Source: Sulfuritalea sp. (lineage in GTDB: Bacteria > Pseudomonadota > Gammaproteobacteria > Burkholderiales > Rhodocyclaceae). Taken from it: a stretch of 64,000 bases of DNA. Location: assembly GCA_016710465.1 (NCBI GenBank), contig JADJVS010000014.1:868001-932000 (forward strand), in the 5' to 3' direction. The position numbers were made by a program, and so were the translations under genes. Every line of letters begins with the position of its first letter. Position 1 is the first letter of the stretch. The notes beneath the pieces are model-generated. The model saw only the letters and a program-made list of their open reading frames with translations. It searched no databases and was not told the origin of the DNA. This document shows, piece after piece, positions 24,737 through 33,571 of this stretch.

Positions 24737-24746
24737 CCCCCCCCCC
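24737..24746 (+). repeat. Homopolymeric C10 tract in a leader
   Basis: Ten consecutive C residues lie six bases before the AAAGGAG SD of the small HTH gene. Tracts of this length can slip during replication and change leader spacing. Confidence 0.6.
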
Positions 24747-24761
24747 TCAAAGGAGCACACC

Positions 24762-24980
24762 ATGGCAAGAAAGAAGAAACTCGATTTTTCCGACATCGCG
24801 ACCGCGCGCAAGAAACTCAACCTGAACCAGAAGGACTTCTGGACGCGCTATGGCGTCACGCAATCCGGCGGTTCGCGCTATGAGTCGGGCCGCAACATTC
24901 CCAAGCCCCTCGCCATCCTGCTTTGGCTGCATCAAAGCGGCAAGGTCAGCGACAAGGATCTGGCCGACGCACAGAAGTAA
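24762..24980 (+). CDS. Small HTH DNA-binding protein (Xre-like)
   Basis: 72 aa from ATG 24762, with SD AAAGGAG. A basic N-terminus (MARKKKLDF) precedes a helix-turn-helix: ARKKLNLNQKDFWTRYGVTQ, SGGSRYESGRNIPKPLAILL. It is a stand-alone DNA-binding domain of the kind found as global or plasmid-type regulators. The target is unknown. An upstream C10 tract may influence expression. Confidence 0.78.
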   Translation: MARKKKLDFSDIATARKKLNLNQKDFWTRYGVTQSGGSRYESGRNIPKPLAILLWLHQSGKVSDKDLADAQK

Positions 24981-25224
24981 TCCATACCGCATGGAGGCAA
25001 GCGGCGTGGAGGAGGGATGGAATTTCCATGATTGAACCCGCCCGTGGAGCGGTCCACGAGCGGCAGCGCGGTTACATCGGCCTCATCGATGTACGCGCCT
25101 GCATGGAGTTCCACTACGCCGTCTGCTTGCAGTCTGTCCGACCGATGGCCTGACCCGGTCGCTGCAACTTGGCGACCGCGCGTTCCCGCTGTGCAGTGAA
25201 GGCCTACCCTGGATCCCCTGGACC
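24981..25224. other. Intergenic region after the HTH gene
   Basis: No gene seen in about 244 bp. Short open frames here have no SD or protein-like pattern. It presumably contains the promoter for the thioesterase gene. Confidence 0.5.
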
Positions 25225-25707
25225 ATGAAGAAACACAGCGCGACCGAACCCGTGCGCGAGTTCGAACCGGAATTCGTCGCCGGCCTGAAGGGGATATTCG
25301 AGGAGGCGATCAGCTTCAACCAGGTGCTGGGCCTGAAGATCACCTCGATCCGGCCGGAGCGCGTCTCGGGTGCCATCATCATGCGCCCGGAGCTGGTCGG
25401 CAGTCCCAATCGCCTTCATGGCGGCGTCATCAGCGCCTGCCTTGACGCCCTGGGCGGCCTGGCCGTGATGGCGGCGATCGGCGCCCGGCACATGGACGAG
25501 GCGCCGTCCCAGCGCCTGCACCGCTTCGGCAAGCTGGGCACCATCGACCTGCGCATCGATTACCTGCGTCCCGGCATCGGTGAACGCTTCGTGCTCAACG
25601 CCGAAGTCCTGCGCCTCGGCTCGCGCGTCGCCACCACGCGCATGGAGTTTCTCGGCACCGACGGCAAGCTGCTGTCGACCGGCGCCGGCGCTTACATCGT
25701 TTCCTGA
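25225..25707 (+). CDS. Hotdog-fold thioesterase (PaaI/YiiD-like)
   Basis: 160 aa with a hotdog domain: GSPNRLHGGVISACLDALGG (the HGG motif on the long central helix), then TIDLRIDYLRPG and a final strand GKLLSTGAGAYI. Such proteins hydrolyse acyl-CoA thioesters. The substrate cannot be deduced. It is convergent with the caspase-like gene and ends 7 bp from it. Confidence 0.85.
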   Translation: MKKHSATEPVREFEPEFVAGLKGIFEEAISFNQVLGLKITSIRPERVSGAIIMRPELVGSPNRLHGGVISACLDALGGLAVMAAIGARHMDEAPSQRLHRFGKLGTIDLRIDYLRPGIGERFVLNAEVLRLGSRVATTRMEFLGTDGKLLSTGAGAYIVS

Positions 25708-25714
25708 GCCTTTG

Positions 25715-27505
25715 TCATCGGCGAGCCCAGGAGCGGTAGGCGGCCAGTTCCATCGTCTCGTAGAGTGAGTTGACATGCGCTTCGGTCATGGGATGGCGGC
25801 CTTTGACCGACTGGCGCACCATGCGCTTGTGTTCCTTCGAATACCAGACTGACATGTCCAGGGTCGCATCGCCGTAATCCGTGGTGAAGATCAACGTGAT
25901 CTGAATCTTTTTCGTGTCGTAGCCGCCAGCCGGGACTGTGATCTTCTCGTCGCCGACGACAGCCACTTTCAACACCCGACAGCCTGTTACGAAAGCCAAC
26001 TGTGTGCAGCGGGATGGGTTGATGATCGCCAGTCCGTCAAGATTGTCGCCGGACCAGCTTGGCGCGAACAGCATCACCGAATCGGTTGGAATGCCAACCA
26101 GCCGCGGCTTGTTGTCAAAGACCCATTCGACCTGGGGGCGGCCGCCAAGGACGAATTCCTCGAGCACGCCCGCGCCGGGAACGATCGCCTTGACGCGTTC
26201 AATCAGGGTTTGCTTCTTTCCGTAGATGTCGGTGGCGACATACTCCCATTCATCACCCGCTGCTTCGGCCTTCGCGGAGTCCGCCAAGGTTGCCGGTTTC
26301 GCGCCGGGGGTGGGCTGGACCGACGCCAGGTTCAAGGGTGCGGGCTCGCGACTTCCGGCGGCCGTGGCGGGACGTCCGCCCGCCTGTTGCGCCGCGCGCT
26401 CGGCTTCGGCGCCGGCAAGCTTCTGCTTGTCGAGTGCATCCTTGAGCATTTTCTCCATTGATTTCTGGAGCTCTTCACGCTCGCGCGCCGCCTGTTCGTT
26501 GCTGCGTCGCAGCGCCTCGGCAACCGCGCTTTCGCCTGCCTGCCTTTGCGCCTTGAGCGCGTCGGCAATGGCGCGCTCGTTGGCTTCCTGGAGCGCCTTG
26601 ATCGACTTCTGCAGCTCGGCTTTTTCGCGCTCGGCCTGTTCCTTCGCCTTGCGGGTCGCTTCCTCGACGGCGCGATCGACCACGGCCTGCGACACCCTGG
26701 AGGAATCGGCCGGGTCGGGGGGCTTGAAGTAGAAGTCGCCGTCCAGCGACCCATAGCGCCAAGGTTCCTGCTGTCCGTTGGTGGCCTGCTTCACGGATTG
26801 CTGGACCCCGCGCAGCATCTGTTCGATTTCCACGCCGGCGGGATTCTTCAGGGCCGACAGCAATGCCGTCGCATAGGGGCTGTGTAGGCCTTCGCCATCG
26901 GCCGCGGTGTTGCCATGCTTGGTGGCAAATGAGATCAGCGTGCCGGTGGCCTCGACCGGGGCCGCCATGCCCCGCGCGCTGCCACGGCTGAAGCTGCGCG
27001 CCAGCGGGTTGTCGCGGCAGGCGTCGAAGAACACCAGCTTGACGCGTGCCGCGCCCATGTCGTCGATGACGTCGTCCATCTTCACCATGTCACGCTTCAG
27101 ATCGCGTTCGTGCCGCGGATTGGCGTCTATCGGAACGATGTAGTTGCTGCCGGCGACCTGAATGCCGTGCCCCGCGTAAAACAGCGCGGCAACGGCGGCG
27201 CTGTCGGCACGGGCGCTGAAGCGGCGGAAGATCGCGTCGATGTCCGCCTTGGTGGCATCGAGCTTGAGGTCGACCTGAAAACCCAGCAGGGTCAGTGCCT
27301 CGGCCATGCCGGTGGCGTCGTTGCGCGGATTGGCAAGGGAGCCCGATGGGTATTTTGCATTGCCGATGACCACGGCTATTCGCGGCCCGCGTTCATTTGC
27401 TGCCGGTATCGGCATGCCGGTGGCCTCGGCGGCGACCCCAGTCGCCGGCAGAAGGATGCAGATCCACGCGGCAATTGCCGCGAGAAGGCGGGCAAAGGAT
27501 TTCAT
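25715..27505 (-). CDS. Exported caspase-family (peptidase C14) protein with coiled coil
   Basis: 596 aa with a signal peptide (1-25). A caspase-like p20 domain (about 40-270) has the catalytic His in LFYAGHGIQV and the Cys in VFFDACRDNP. Then comes a long charged coiled coil (about 290-380, RKAKEQAEREKAELQKS) and a C-terminal beta-rich domain (about 430-590) resembling DUF3108-type periplasmic modules. Bacterial caspase homologues (orthocaspases) are cysteine proteases, usually specific for Arg or Lys. Periplasmic localisation is inferred from the signal. No partner gene is evident nearby. Confidence 0.85.
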   Translation of the reverse strand: MKSFARLLAAIAAWICILLPATGVAAEATGMPIPAANERGPRIAVVIGNAKYPSGSLANPRNDATGMAEALTLLGFQVDLKLDATKADIDAIFRRFSARADSAAVAALFYAGHGIQVAGSNYIVPIDANPRHERDLKRDMVKMDDVIDDMGAARVKLVFFDACRDNPLARSFSRGSARGMAAPVEATGTLISFATKHGNTAADGEGLHSPYATALLSALKNPAGVEIEQMLRGVQQSVKQATNGQQEPWRYGSLDGDFYFKPPDPADSSRVSQAVVDRAVEEATRKAKEQAEREKAELQKSIKALQEANERAIADALKAQRQAGESAVAEALRRSNEQAAREREELQKSMEKMLKDALDKQKLAGAEAERAAQQAGGRPATAAGSREPAPLNLASVQPTPGAKPATLADSAKAEAAGDEWEYVATDIYGKKQTLIERVKAIVPGAGVLEEFVLGGRPQVEWVFDNKPRLVGIPTDSVMLFAPSWSGDNLDGLAIINPSRCTQLAFVTGCRVLKVAVVGDEKITVPAGGYDTKKIQITLIFTTDYGDATLDMSVWYSKEHKRMVRQSVKGRHPMTEAHVNSLYETMELAAYRSWARR

Positions 27506-27570
27506 GGCTTCCAGAACATGGTGCCTGGTTTCAAGGCAATCGCGTGCCCTGTCATGTTACCGCCAATCTC

Positions 27571-27589
27571 GGCCGGGGGTGCCCCGGCC
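27571..27589. repeat. GC hairpin upstream of caspase-like gene
   Basis: GGCCGGGG and CCCCGGCC with a 3-nt loop in the 189-bp gap between wbuC and the caspase-like gene. No T-tract follows on either strand, so it is not a typical terminator. Confidence 0.4.
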
Positions 27590-27694
27590 TTCATTGCGCA
27601 AAAGGCATCGTATCGGGACCACGGCATGCGATTGAACGCAAACCATGATATTCGGCCGTGAAGCGAAGCCTGGCCTCCCGCCGAGGCCTCCCGG

Positions 27695-28162
27695 CTAAAA
27701 CAGCACCTTCATTTTGGCCAGGTAGGCGGCCGCCTCCGGCGAATTCTCCGCCGGCGCCCAGGGCGCCTTCTCTTCGGCAGTGAGCGGCAGGTAGGGGCCG
27801 GCCTTGGCTTCGAGGAACACCGTCTCGTCTTCCAGGGCGACGGCGGTATGCCAGGTGCCGTGGGCGACATCGACGCCGATCGCCGCGCCGCCAGCGCCGA
27901 CTTTCAGGGTTTGCATCACCGCGCCGGCATCGTCGAACTCCACTAGGCCAAGCCGGCCGCGCAGCACGACGTAGGTCTCGTCCTTGTTCGGGTCGAGATG
28001 CCGGTGGGGCGGAATGTAGGTGTCGGCCATCAGGGCGTTGAGCAGGCGGTGGCCGGGATGGTCGTCGCGCGGGTGGAAGTTGCGGTTCTTGCGCCGGCGC
28101 GGGCTGGCGGCGGCTTCGGCGCAGACCGCGTCGAGCAGTTTGTCGTCGATCAGGGTAATCAC
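27695..28162 (-). CDS. WbuC-family cupin-fold metalloprotein
   Basis: 155 aa from GTG at 28160-28162, overlapping the dnaE stop (GTGA). The cupin metal site is visible: YIPPHRHLDPNKDET (HxH...E) and GTWHTAVALEDETVFLE, with the family ending KAGPYLPL. WbuC-type proteins occur near surface-polysaccharide genes, but their reaction is not established. Residues LKVGAGGAAIG are encoded by repeat copy 6. It forms an operon with dnaE. Confidence 0.85.
   Translation of the reverse strand: MITLIDDKLLDAVCAEAAASPRRRKNRNFHPRDDHPGHRLLNALMADTYIPPHRHLDPNKDETYVVLRGRLGLVEFDDAGAVMQTLKVGAGGAAIGVDVAHGTWHTAVALEDETVFLEAKAGPYLPLTAEEKAPWAPAENSPEAAAYLAKMKVLF
27878..27905 (+). repeat. Dispersed motif, copy 6 (inside wbuC)
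   Basis: GATCGCCGC-GCCGC-CAGCGCCGACTTTC on the plus strand, antisense to the gene. It encodes LKVGAGGAAIG between two cupin strands. Confidence 0.75.
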
Positions 28163-31100
28163 GAGTAAATCACCTTCACGTTTTCCGGTTTCAGCCAGTC
28201 GCTGAGCCCCGCAAGCAGGGCATCGTCGAGCCGCACGCGCCAGCTTTCCGGCAGCGGCAGCTCGGCCGTGGCGTCGCCGTTGCGGTAGGACAGGCGCACC
28301 GGGCAGGGGCCGTTGCGGAACGGCGCCAGCAGGGCCTGCAGGCGCTTCGCGTCGGAGCCGCCGTTCATCGTCAGGTGCAGGCCGCGCGCATAGCGGCCGC
28401 GCGCCTCGGCCAGGGTATGCAGCTTGTCGGCGGAAACCCGCAGGCCGCCGCTGAAGTCGTCGCGCTGGACCTTGCCTTCGACCAGCAGCAGCTCGTCTTC
28501 CTTGATCTTGGCCCGTTCGGCTTCCCACAGCTCGTTGAACACGGTGATTTCGAGTTGCGTGGTGCCGTCGTCGAGCAGGACCACGGCCATCTTGCCGCGT
28601 CGCGTCATTTGCGTGCGCGTGGACATCACCACGCCGGCCAGCAGCACCGGCTCGCGCTGCGCTTCAAGCTGGCCGAGGCGACGCTTGACGAAGGAGGTCA
28701 GCTCCCTGGCATAGGCATGGTAGGGATGGCCGGAAAAGAAGAAGCCCATCGCCGGCTTTTCGTTCATCAGTTGCTCGCGCTCGCTCCAACGGGGAAGCTC
28801 GACGTAGTGCGCGGTGTCTTCCTGCGCGCCGCCCATGTCGAACAGGCCACCCTGCAGGGCATTGCGCTCGGCCTGCTCGGCGGCCTCCAGCGCCACGCCG
28901 GCCGAGGCCAGCAGCTTGGCGCGGTGGTCGTCGATGGCATCGAAGGCGCCGGCGCGGATCAGCGCCTCGATGACACGCCGATTGACCACGCGCTTGTCGA
29001 GGCGACGGCAGAAATCGAACAGGTCGGTGAAGGGGCCGCCAACATCCCTTGCCTTGAGGATCACCGAGAGCGCCGCCTCGCCGGTGCCCTTGATGGCGCC
29101 CAGGCCGTAGCGGATGGTTTTGGCGTCAGTCGGCCGGAAACGGATGCCGCTGTGATTGATGTCGGGCGGCAGGAAGGCGAGGCCGTTGTCGATGGCGTCC
29201 TTCCAGAAGAACTGCACCTTGTCGGTGTTGGCCATTTCCGAGGACAGCGTTGCCGCCGCGAAGGCCGCCGGATGGTGCTGCTTGAGCCAGCCCGTGTGGT
29301 AGGCGACCAGCGAGTAGGCGGCGGCATGCGACTTGTTGAAACCGTAGCCGGCAAACTTCTCCATGGTGTCGAAGATTTCGTTGGCCAGGCCTTCGCCGAT
29401 GCCGTTTTGTTCGGCGCCGGCAACGAACTTGGTCCGTTCCTTGGCCATTTCCTCGGGCTTCTTCTTGCCCATCGCGCGGCGCAGCAGGTCGGCGCCGCCG
29501 AGGCTGTACTTGGCGGCCACCTGCGCCGTCTGCATCACCTGTTCCTGGTACACCATGATGCCGTAGGTATTGGCCAGCACCGGCTCCAGGCTCGGATGGG
29601 GATAGACCACACGCTCGCGGCCGTGCTTGCGCGCGATGAAGGTCGGGATGAAATCCATCGGCCCCGGGCGATAGAGGGCGTTGAGCGCGATAAGGTCTTC
29701 CAGCCGGTCGGGCCTGGCCTGCACCAGCGTGTCCTTCATGCCGCCGGATTCGAACTGGAACACGGCCGTGGTGTTGGCGGTCTTGAACACCGCGTCGTAG
29801 GTGGCGCGATCGTCCAGCGGCAGGGTGGCGAGGTCGATGTCCACGCCCTCGACTTCCTTCACCAGGCGCACGGCTTCGTCCAGTATCGTCAGGGTGCGCA
29901 GGCCGAGGAAGTCGAACTTGACCAGGCCCGCCTTTTCGACATCGTCCTTGTCGAATTGCGAGACCACCGAGTCGGCGCCGGCCGCGGCGTAGAGCGGGCA
30001 GAAGTCGGTCAGCTTGCCCGGTGCGATCAGCACGCCGCCGGCATGCATGCCAACGTTGCGCGTCAGGCCTTCGAGCTTCAGCGCCAGGGTCCACAGCTCG
30101 GCGACCTCCTCCTCGGTGTCGATGCGTTGCCGGATCGCCGGCTCCTTGGCCAGCGCATCGGCGAGCGTGATGCCGAGTTCATTGGGGATCAGCTTGGCGA
30201 ACTGGTCGACGAAGTTGAAGCCGAGGTCGAGCACGCGGCCGACGTCGCGGATCACCGCCTTGGCCGCCATGGTGCCGAAGGTGGCGATCTGCGACACGGC
30301 ATGGGCGCCGTACTTTTTCTTGACGTAATCGATGACCCGGTCGCGGCCTTCCTGGCAGAAGTCGATGTCGAAGTCGGGCATCGAAACGCGCTCGGGATTA
30401 AGGAATCGCTCGAACAGCAGTTCGTAGCGCAGCGGGTCGAGGTCGGTGATGAGCAGGCTGTAGGCCACCAGCGAGCCGGCCCCCGAGCCGCGCCCCGGCC
30501 CCACCGGCACGCCGTTGTGCTTGGCCCACTGGATGAAGTCGGCGACGATCAGGAAGTAGCCGGGGAAGCCCATCTTGACGATGGTCTGGATCTCGAACTC
30601 CAGCCGCTCGGCGTATTGCGGGCGCCGACTCTCACGCTCGGCGGCATCGGGGTAAAGCTGCACCAGCCGCTGCTCCAGTCCGGCGCGCGATTCGGCGCCG
30701 AGGAAGTCGGCGATGGTCTCGCCGTTCGGCGTCGGAAAATCCGGCAGGCGGTTCTTGCCCAGTTCGACGCTGAGGTTGCAGCGGCGGGCGATCTCGACCG
30801 AGTTCTGCAAGGCCTCCGGCAAGTCGGCGAACAGCTCGGTCATCTCGGCGCGGGTCTTGAAATACTGTTCCTCGAAAAAGCGCTTGGGCCGCCGCTTGTC
30901 GCCCAGCACATAGCCTTCGGCGATGCAGACCCGGGCCTCGTGCGCCTTGTAGTCGTCGCGACCGATGAACTGCACCGGATGCGAGGCCACCAGCGGCAGG
31001 CCGAGGCGCGCGGCGAGGTCGGCGCTGGCGGCCACCAGCACTTCATCGGCGGCGGCGCCATCCTTGCCCCCTGGACGCTGCACCTCGATGTAATAGCTGT

Positions 31101-31605
31101 CGGGGAACAGCCGCGCCCAGGCCTGGGCCCGCACCTCGGCCTGATCGACCTTGCCGGCGGCCAGCATTTGGCCGATGTCGCCCAATGGCCCGCCGGAAAG
31201 CGCAATCAGGCCGCTGTTGTCGCCGTCGGCGAACTGTCCGCGCGTGATCTCGGCGCGGCCGTGGCGGCGCGGCGCCAGGTAGGCGGCGGAGAGCAATTCG
31301 CACAGGCGCAGGTAACCGCCGCGATTCTTCACCAGCAGCAGCAGGCGCGCCGGCCCGTCGGAGCTTGCGCCGTCATCGTCACCGATCCAGACGTCGCAGC
31401 CGATGATCGGCTTGATGCCGGCTCCGCGCGCCGTGGTGTAGAACTTGACCATGCCGAACAGGTTGGCGAGGTCGGTTAGGGCCAGGGCCGGCTGGCCGTC
31501 GCCGACGGCCTGCGCGACGGCCTCGTCGATGCGCGTCAGGCCATCGGTGATCGAATATTCGCTGTGGAGCCGGAGGTGGATGAAGCCGGGAGCGGGGGCG
31601 GACAT
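28159..31605 (-). CDS. dnaE: DNA polymerase III subunit alpha
   Basis: 1148 aa, the normal length of type 1 DnaE. An N-terminal PHP domain starts HLRLHSEYSITDG. The polymerase active site has PDFDIDFCQEGRDRVIDYV plus the AVIRDVGRVL and GPGRGSGAGSLVAYSL motifs, followed by the HhH region (residues ~750-850) and a C-terminal OB domain (LLAGVVMSTRTQMTRRGKMA). It is the replicative polymerase catalytic subunit. Copy 15 of the dispersed motif lies within it. wbuC is coupled downstream. Confidence 0.97.
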   Translation of the reverse strand: MSAPAPGFIHLRLHSEYSITDGLTRIDEAVAQAVGDGQPALALTDLANLFGMVKFYTTARGAGIKPIIGCDVWIGDDDGASSDGPARLLLLVKNRGGYLRLCELLSAAYLAPRRHGRAEITRGQFADGDNSGLIALSGGPLGDIGQMLAAGKVDQAEVRAQAWARLFPDSYYIEVQRPGGKDGAAADEVLVAASADLAARLGLPLVASHPVQFIGRDDYKAHEARVCIAEGYVLGDKRRPKRFFEEQYFKTRAEMTELFADLPEALQNSVEIARRCNLSVELGKNRLPDFPTPNGETIADFLGAESRAGLEQRLVQLYPDAAERESRRPQYAERLEFEIQTIVKMGFPGYFLIVADFIQWAKHNGVPVGPGRGSGAGSLVAYSLLITDLDPLRYELLFERFLNPERVSMPDFDIDFCQEGRDRVIDYVKKKYGAHAVSQIATFGTMAAKAVIRDVGRVLDLGFNFVDQFAKLIPNELGITLADALAKEPAIRQRIDTEEEVAELWTLALKLEGLTRNVGMHAGGVLIAPGKLTDFCPLYAAAGADSVVSQFDKDDVEKAGLVKFDFLGLRTLTILDEAVRLVKEVEGVDIDLATLPLDDRATYDAVFKTANTTAVFQFESGGMKDTLVQARPDRLEDLIALNALYRPGPMDFIPTFIARKHGRERVVYPHPSLEPVLANTYGIMVYQEQVMQTAQVAAKYSLGGADLLRRAMGKKKPEEMAKERTKFVAGAEQNGIGEGLANEIFDTMEKFAGYGFNKSHAAAYSLVAYHTGWLKQHHPAAFAAATLSSEMANTDKVQFFWKDAIDNGLAFLPPDINHSGIRFRPTDAKTIRYGLGAIKGTGEAALSVILKARDVGGPFTDLFDFCRRLDKRVVNRRVIEALIRAGAFDAIDDHRAKLLASAGVALEAAEQAERNALQGGLFDMGGAQEDTAHYVELPRWSEREQLMNEKPAMGFFFSGHPYHAYARELTSFVKRRLGQLEAQREPVLLAGVVMSTRTQMTRRGKMAVVLLDDGTTQLEITVFNELWEAERAKIKEDELLLVEGKVQRDDFSGGLRVSADKLHTLAEARGRYARGLHLTMNGGSDAKRLQALLAPFRNGPCPVRLSYRNGDATAELPLPESWRVRLDDALLAGLSDWLKPENVKVIYS
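30609..30634 (+). repeat. Dispersed motif, copy 15 (inside dnaE)
   Basis: CGGCGTATTGCGGGCGCCGACTCTC in two parts: GGCGTATTG and GGCGCCGACTCTC, close to copies 7 and 8. On the gene strand it encodes ESRRPQYAE just before the conserved RLEFEI segment. Confidence 0.6.
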
Positions 31606-31693
31606 GGCGCGACGATTTTACCCCCCGCTCCGCCAGCCATCGATGTTCTTGTCCGGCGCGGCGATGCGGGCGGGCGCCGAATCCCGGCTTGCC

Positions 31694-32332
31694 TCAGCCG
31701 GGCTTTCGCACCCAGTCGAGCAGCGGCTGCCATTGCTCGACATCCTGGGCGGCGCGGCTGGGCGGCAGGTCGAAAATGCTCATGCCGTGGGCGGCGGCCT
31801 GGACGTAGTTTTGCGTGTCGCGCAGGTGGGCCACCACCGGCAGCCGCGTGTCGGCGAGGAAGCGCTCCAGTTCGGCGGCGGCGCGCGTGCGCGCATCGAC
31901 GCGCATGGCGACGATGGCGACCATGTCGCGCGACGCCTCGTGTTTGCGGACTTCCTTTTCTTCCAGCAGGCGATCGAGAAACTGGCGCGTGGCGAGGATG
32001 TCGAAGATCGAGGGCTGCAAGGGCACGATCACCCGCCGCACCAGCTTCAGCACCTGGCCCAGCTTCTTGCCGTGCAGGCCGGCCGGGGAATCGAGCACGA
32101 CATGGGTCGTCTCCTTGGGCGGGCGCGCCGGCTGGTCGGGTTCGATGTCCCAGGTGGCGATGCGCGGTAGCGCGGGCGAGCGCAAGCGCAGCCATTCGCG
32201 CGAGGATTGCTGGCGGTCGATGTCGCCGAGCATGACCCGCAGCCCCTGGCGGGCGAAGAAGCCGGCGAGGTTGGTCGCCAGCGTGGATTTGCCGACCCCG
32301 CCCTTGGGGTTGGCGATCAGGAAGCTATCCAT
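31694..32332 (-). CDS. ParA-family ATPase (orphan)
   Basis: 212 aa with a deviant Walker A ANPKGGVGKSTLATNLAG, a switch I-type aspartate in GDIDRQQSS and Walker B-like HVVLDSPAGL. This group (MipZ/ParA-like, sometimes annotated CobQ/CobB/MinD/ParA) positions cargo in the cell. No parB or parS-like partner is visible nearby, and the cargo is unknown. It lies between dnaE and a quinone oxidoreductase gene on the same strand. Confidence 0.88.
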   Translation of the reverse strand: MDSFLIANPKGGVGKSTLATNLAGFFARQGLRVMLGDIDRQQSSREWLRLRSPALPRIATWDIEPDQPARPPKETTHVVLDSPAGLHGKKLGQVLKLVRRVIVPLQPSIFDILATRQFLDRLLEEKEVRKHEASRDMVAIVAMRVDARTRAAAELERFLADTRLPVVAHLRDTQNYVQAAAHGMSIFDLPPSRAAQDVEQWQPLLDWVRKPG

Positions 32333-32341
32333 CTCGGCCGG

Positions 32342-33325
32342 TCAGGGGAGCAGGACGGTGGAGCCGGTGGTCTTGCGCGCCACGAGATCGATCTGCGCCT
32401 GCGCGGCGTCCTTCAGCGCGTAGGTCTGGTTAACTTCGATCTTCACCTTGCCGCTGGTGACGACGTCGAACAAGTCGGCCGAGATCGCCAGCAGGTCGCT
32501 GCGTTGAGCGATGTAGGTGAACAAGGTCGGCCGCGTGATGAACAGCGAGCCCATCTTGGCCAGCAGGCCCAGGTCAAAGGGCGGCACCGGGCCGGAGGCG
32601 GCGCCGAACAGCGCCATCATGCCCATGGGCCGCAGGCATTCCAGCGAGCCCATGAAGGTGTCCTTGCCGATCGAGTCATACACCACGCGCACGCCCTTGC
32701 CACCGGTGATTTCCCTGACGCGCTCGGCAAAGTTTTCGCGGGTGTAGATGATGGTGTGATCGCAGCCGTGCGCTTTCGCCAGCGCGGCCTTCTCGTCGGA
32801 GCTGACGGTGCCGATCACCGTGACACCCAGCGCCCGCGCCCACTGGCAGACGATGAGGCCGACGCCGCCGGCGGCGGCATGGATCAGGATGCTGTCGCCG
32901 GCCTCGACCTTGCAGGTACGGCGCAGCAGATATTGCGCGGTCATGCCCTGCAACATCATCGCCGCGCCGGTTTTGAAGTCGATCGCCTCGGGCAGCTTGA
33001 CCAGGCGGTCGGCGGGGATGTTGCGTTCCTCGGCGTAGGCGCCGACCGGGCCGCCGGCGTAGGCGACGCGGTCGCCCACTTTCAGTTCGGTGACCGCGCT
33101 GCCCACCGCCTCGACCACGCCGGCGCCTTCAAGGCCGATGCCCGAGGGCATGGGCAGCGGATAGGCGCCCGTGCGGTGGTAGATGTCGATGTAGTTGAGG
33201 CCGACGGCGTGGTGGCGCACGCGTGCTTCCCCGGGCAAGAGCGGCGCCGGATCGCCGACTGCGACGTTCTCCCAGCGCAGGACCTCCGGGCCGCCGGGGG
33301 CGTGGAAGCGGATGGCGTGGCTCAT
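32342..33325 (-). CDS. Quinone oxidoreductase / zinc-free MDR family (Qor-like)
   Basis: 327 aa, the usual length. An N-terminal GroES-like domain (GLNYIDIYHRTGAYPLPMPS, GLEGAGVV) precedes an NADPH-binding Rossmann fold with HAAAGGVGLIVCQWA. VVYDSIGKDTFMGSLECLRP is typical of QOR enzymes, which reduce quinones with NADPH in one- or two-electron steps. Zinc ligands are absent. It is the first gene of the minus-strand group that precedes ParA. Confidence 0.92.
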   Translation of the reverse strand: MSHAIRFHAPGGPEVLRWENVAVGDPAPLLPGEARVRHHAVGLNYIDIYHRTGAYPLPMPSGIGLEGAGVVEAVGSAVTELKVGDRVAYAGGPVGAYAEERNIPADRLVKLPEAIDFKTGAAMMLQGMTAQYLLRRTCKVEAGDSILIHAAAGGVGLIVCQWARALGVTVIGTVSSDEKAALAKAHGCDHTIIYTRENFAERVREITGGKGVRVVYDSIGKDTFMGSLECLRPMGMMALFGAASGPVPPFDLGLLAKMGSLFITRPTLFTYIAQRSDLLAISADLFDVVTSGKVKIEVNQTYALKDAAQAQIDLVARKTTGSTVLLP

Positions 33326-33571
33326 GCTGTCTCCTTCAGTGGGTGGAACGTGAAGGGACGCAAGCTACCCCGAGCGGACGGAAAATTCAACTGCCGTGCG
33401 GCCCCGACGCCGCAATGCCATACTGCGCTGCGGCATTGCCGGTGGCCCGGCAGCAGATTGACCGCAGCGCTCAGGCTCGGGAATAATGGCACCGATATGC
33501 CTGCATGCGAGAGCGCAGCCACGCTGCAACCCGCCGGCCGCCGCGGCAAGACTCCGGACCGATGCCAACCC

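Noticed and set aside
28375..31479. Very long open frame antisense to dnaE
   Set aside because: GC-rich third positions of dnaE remove stops on the opposite strand; the translation is Ala/Arg/Gly/His-rich with no family pattern, and dnaE itself is unmistakable.
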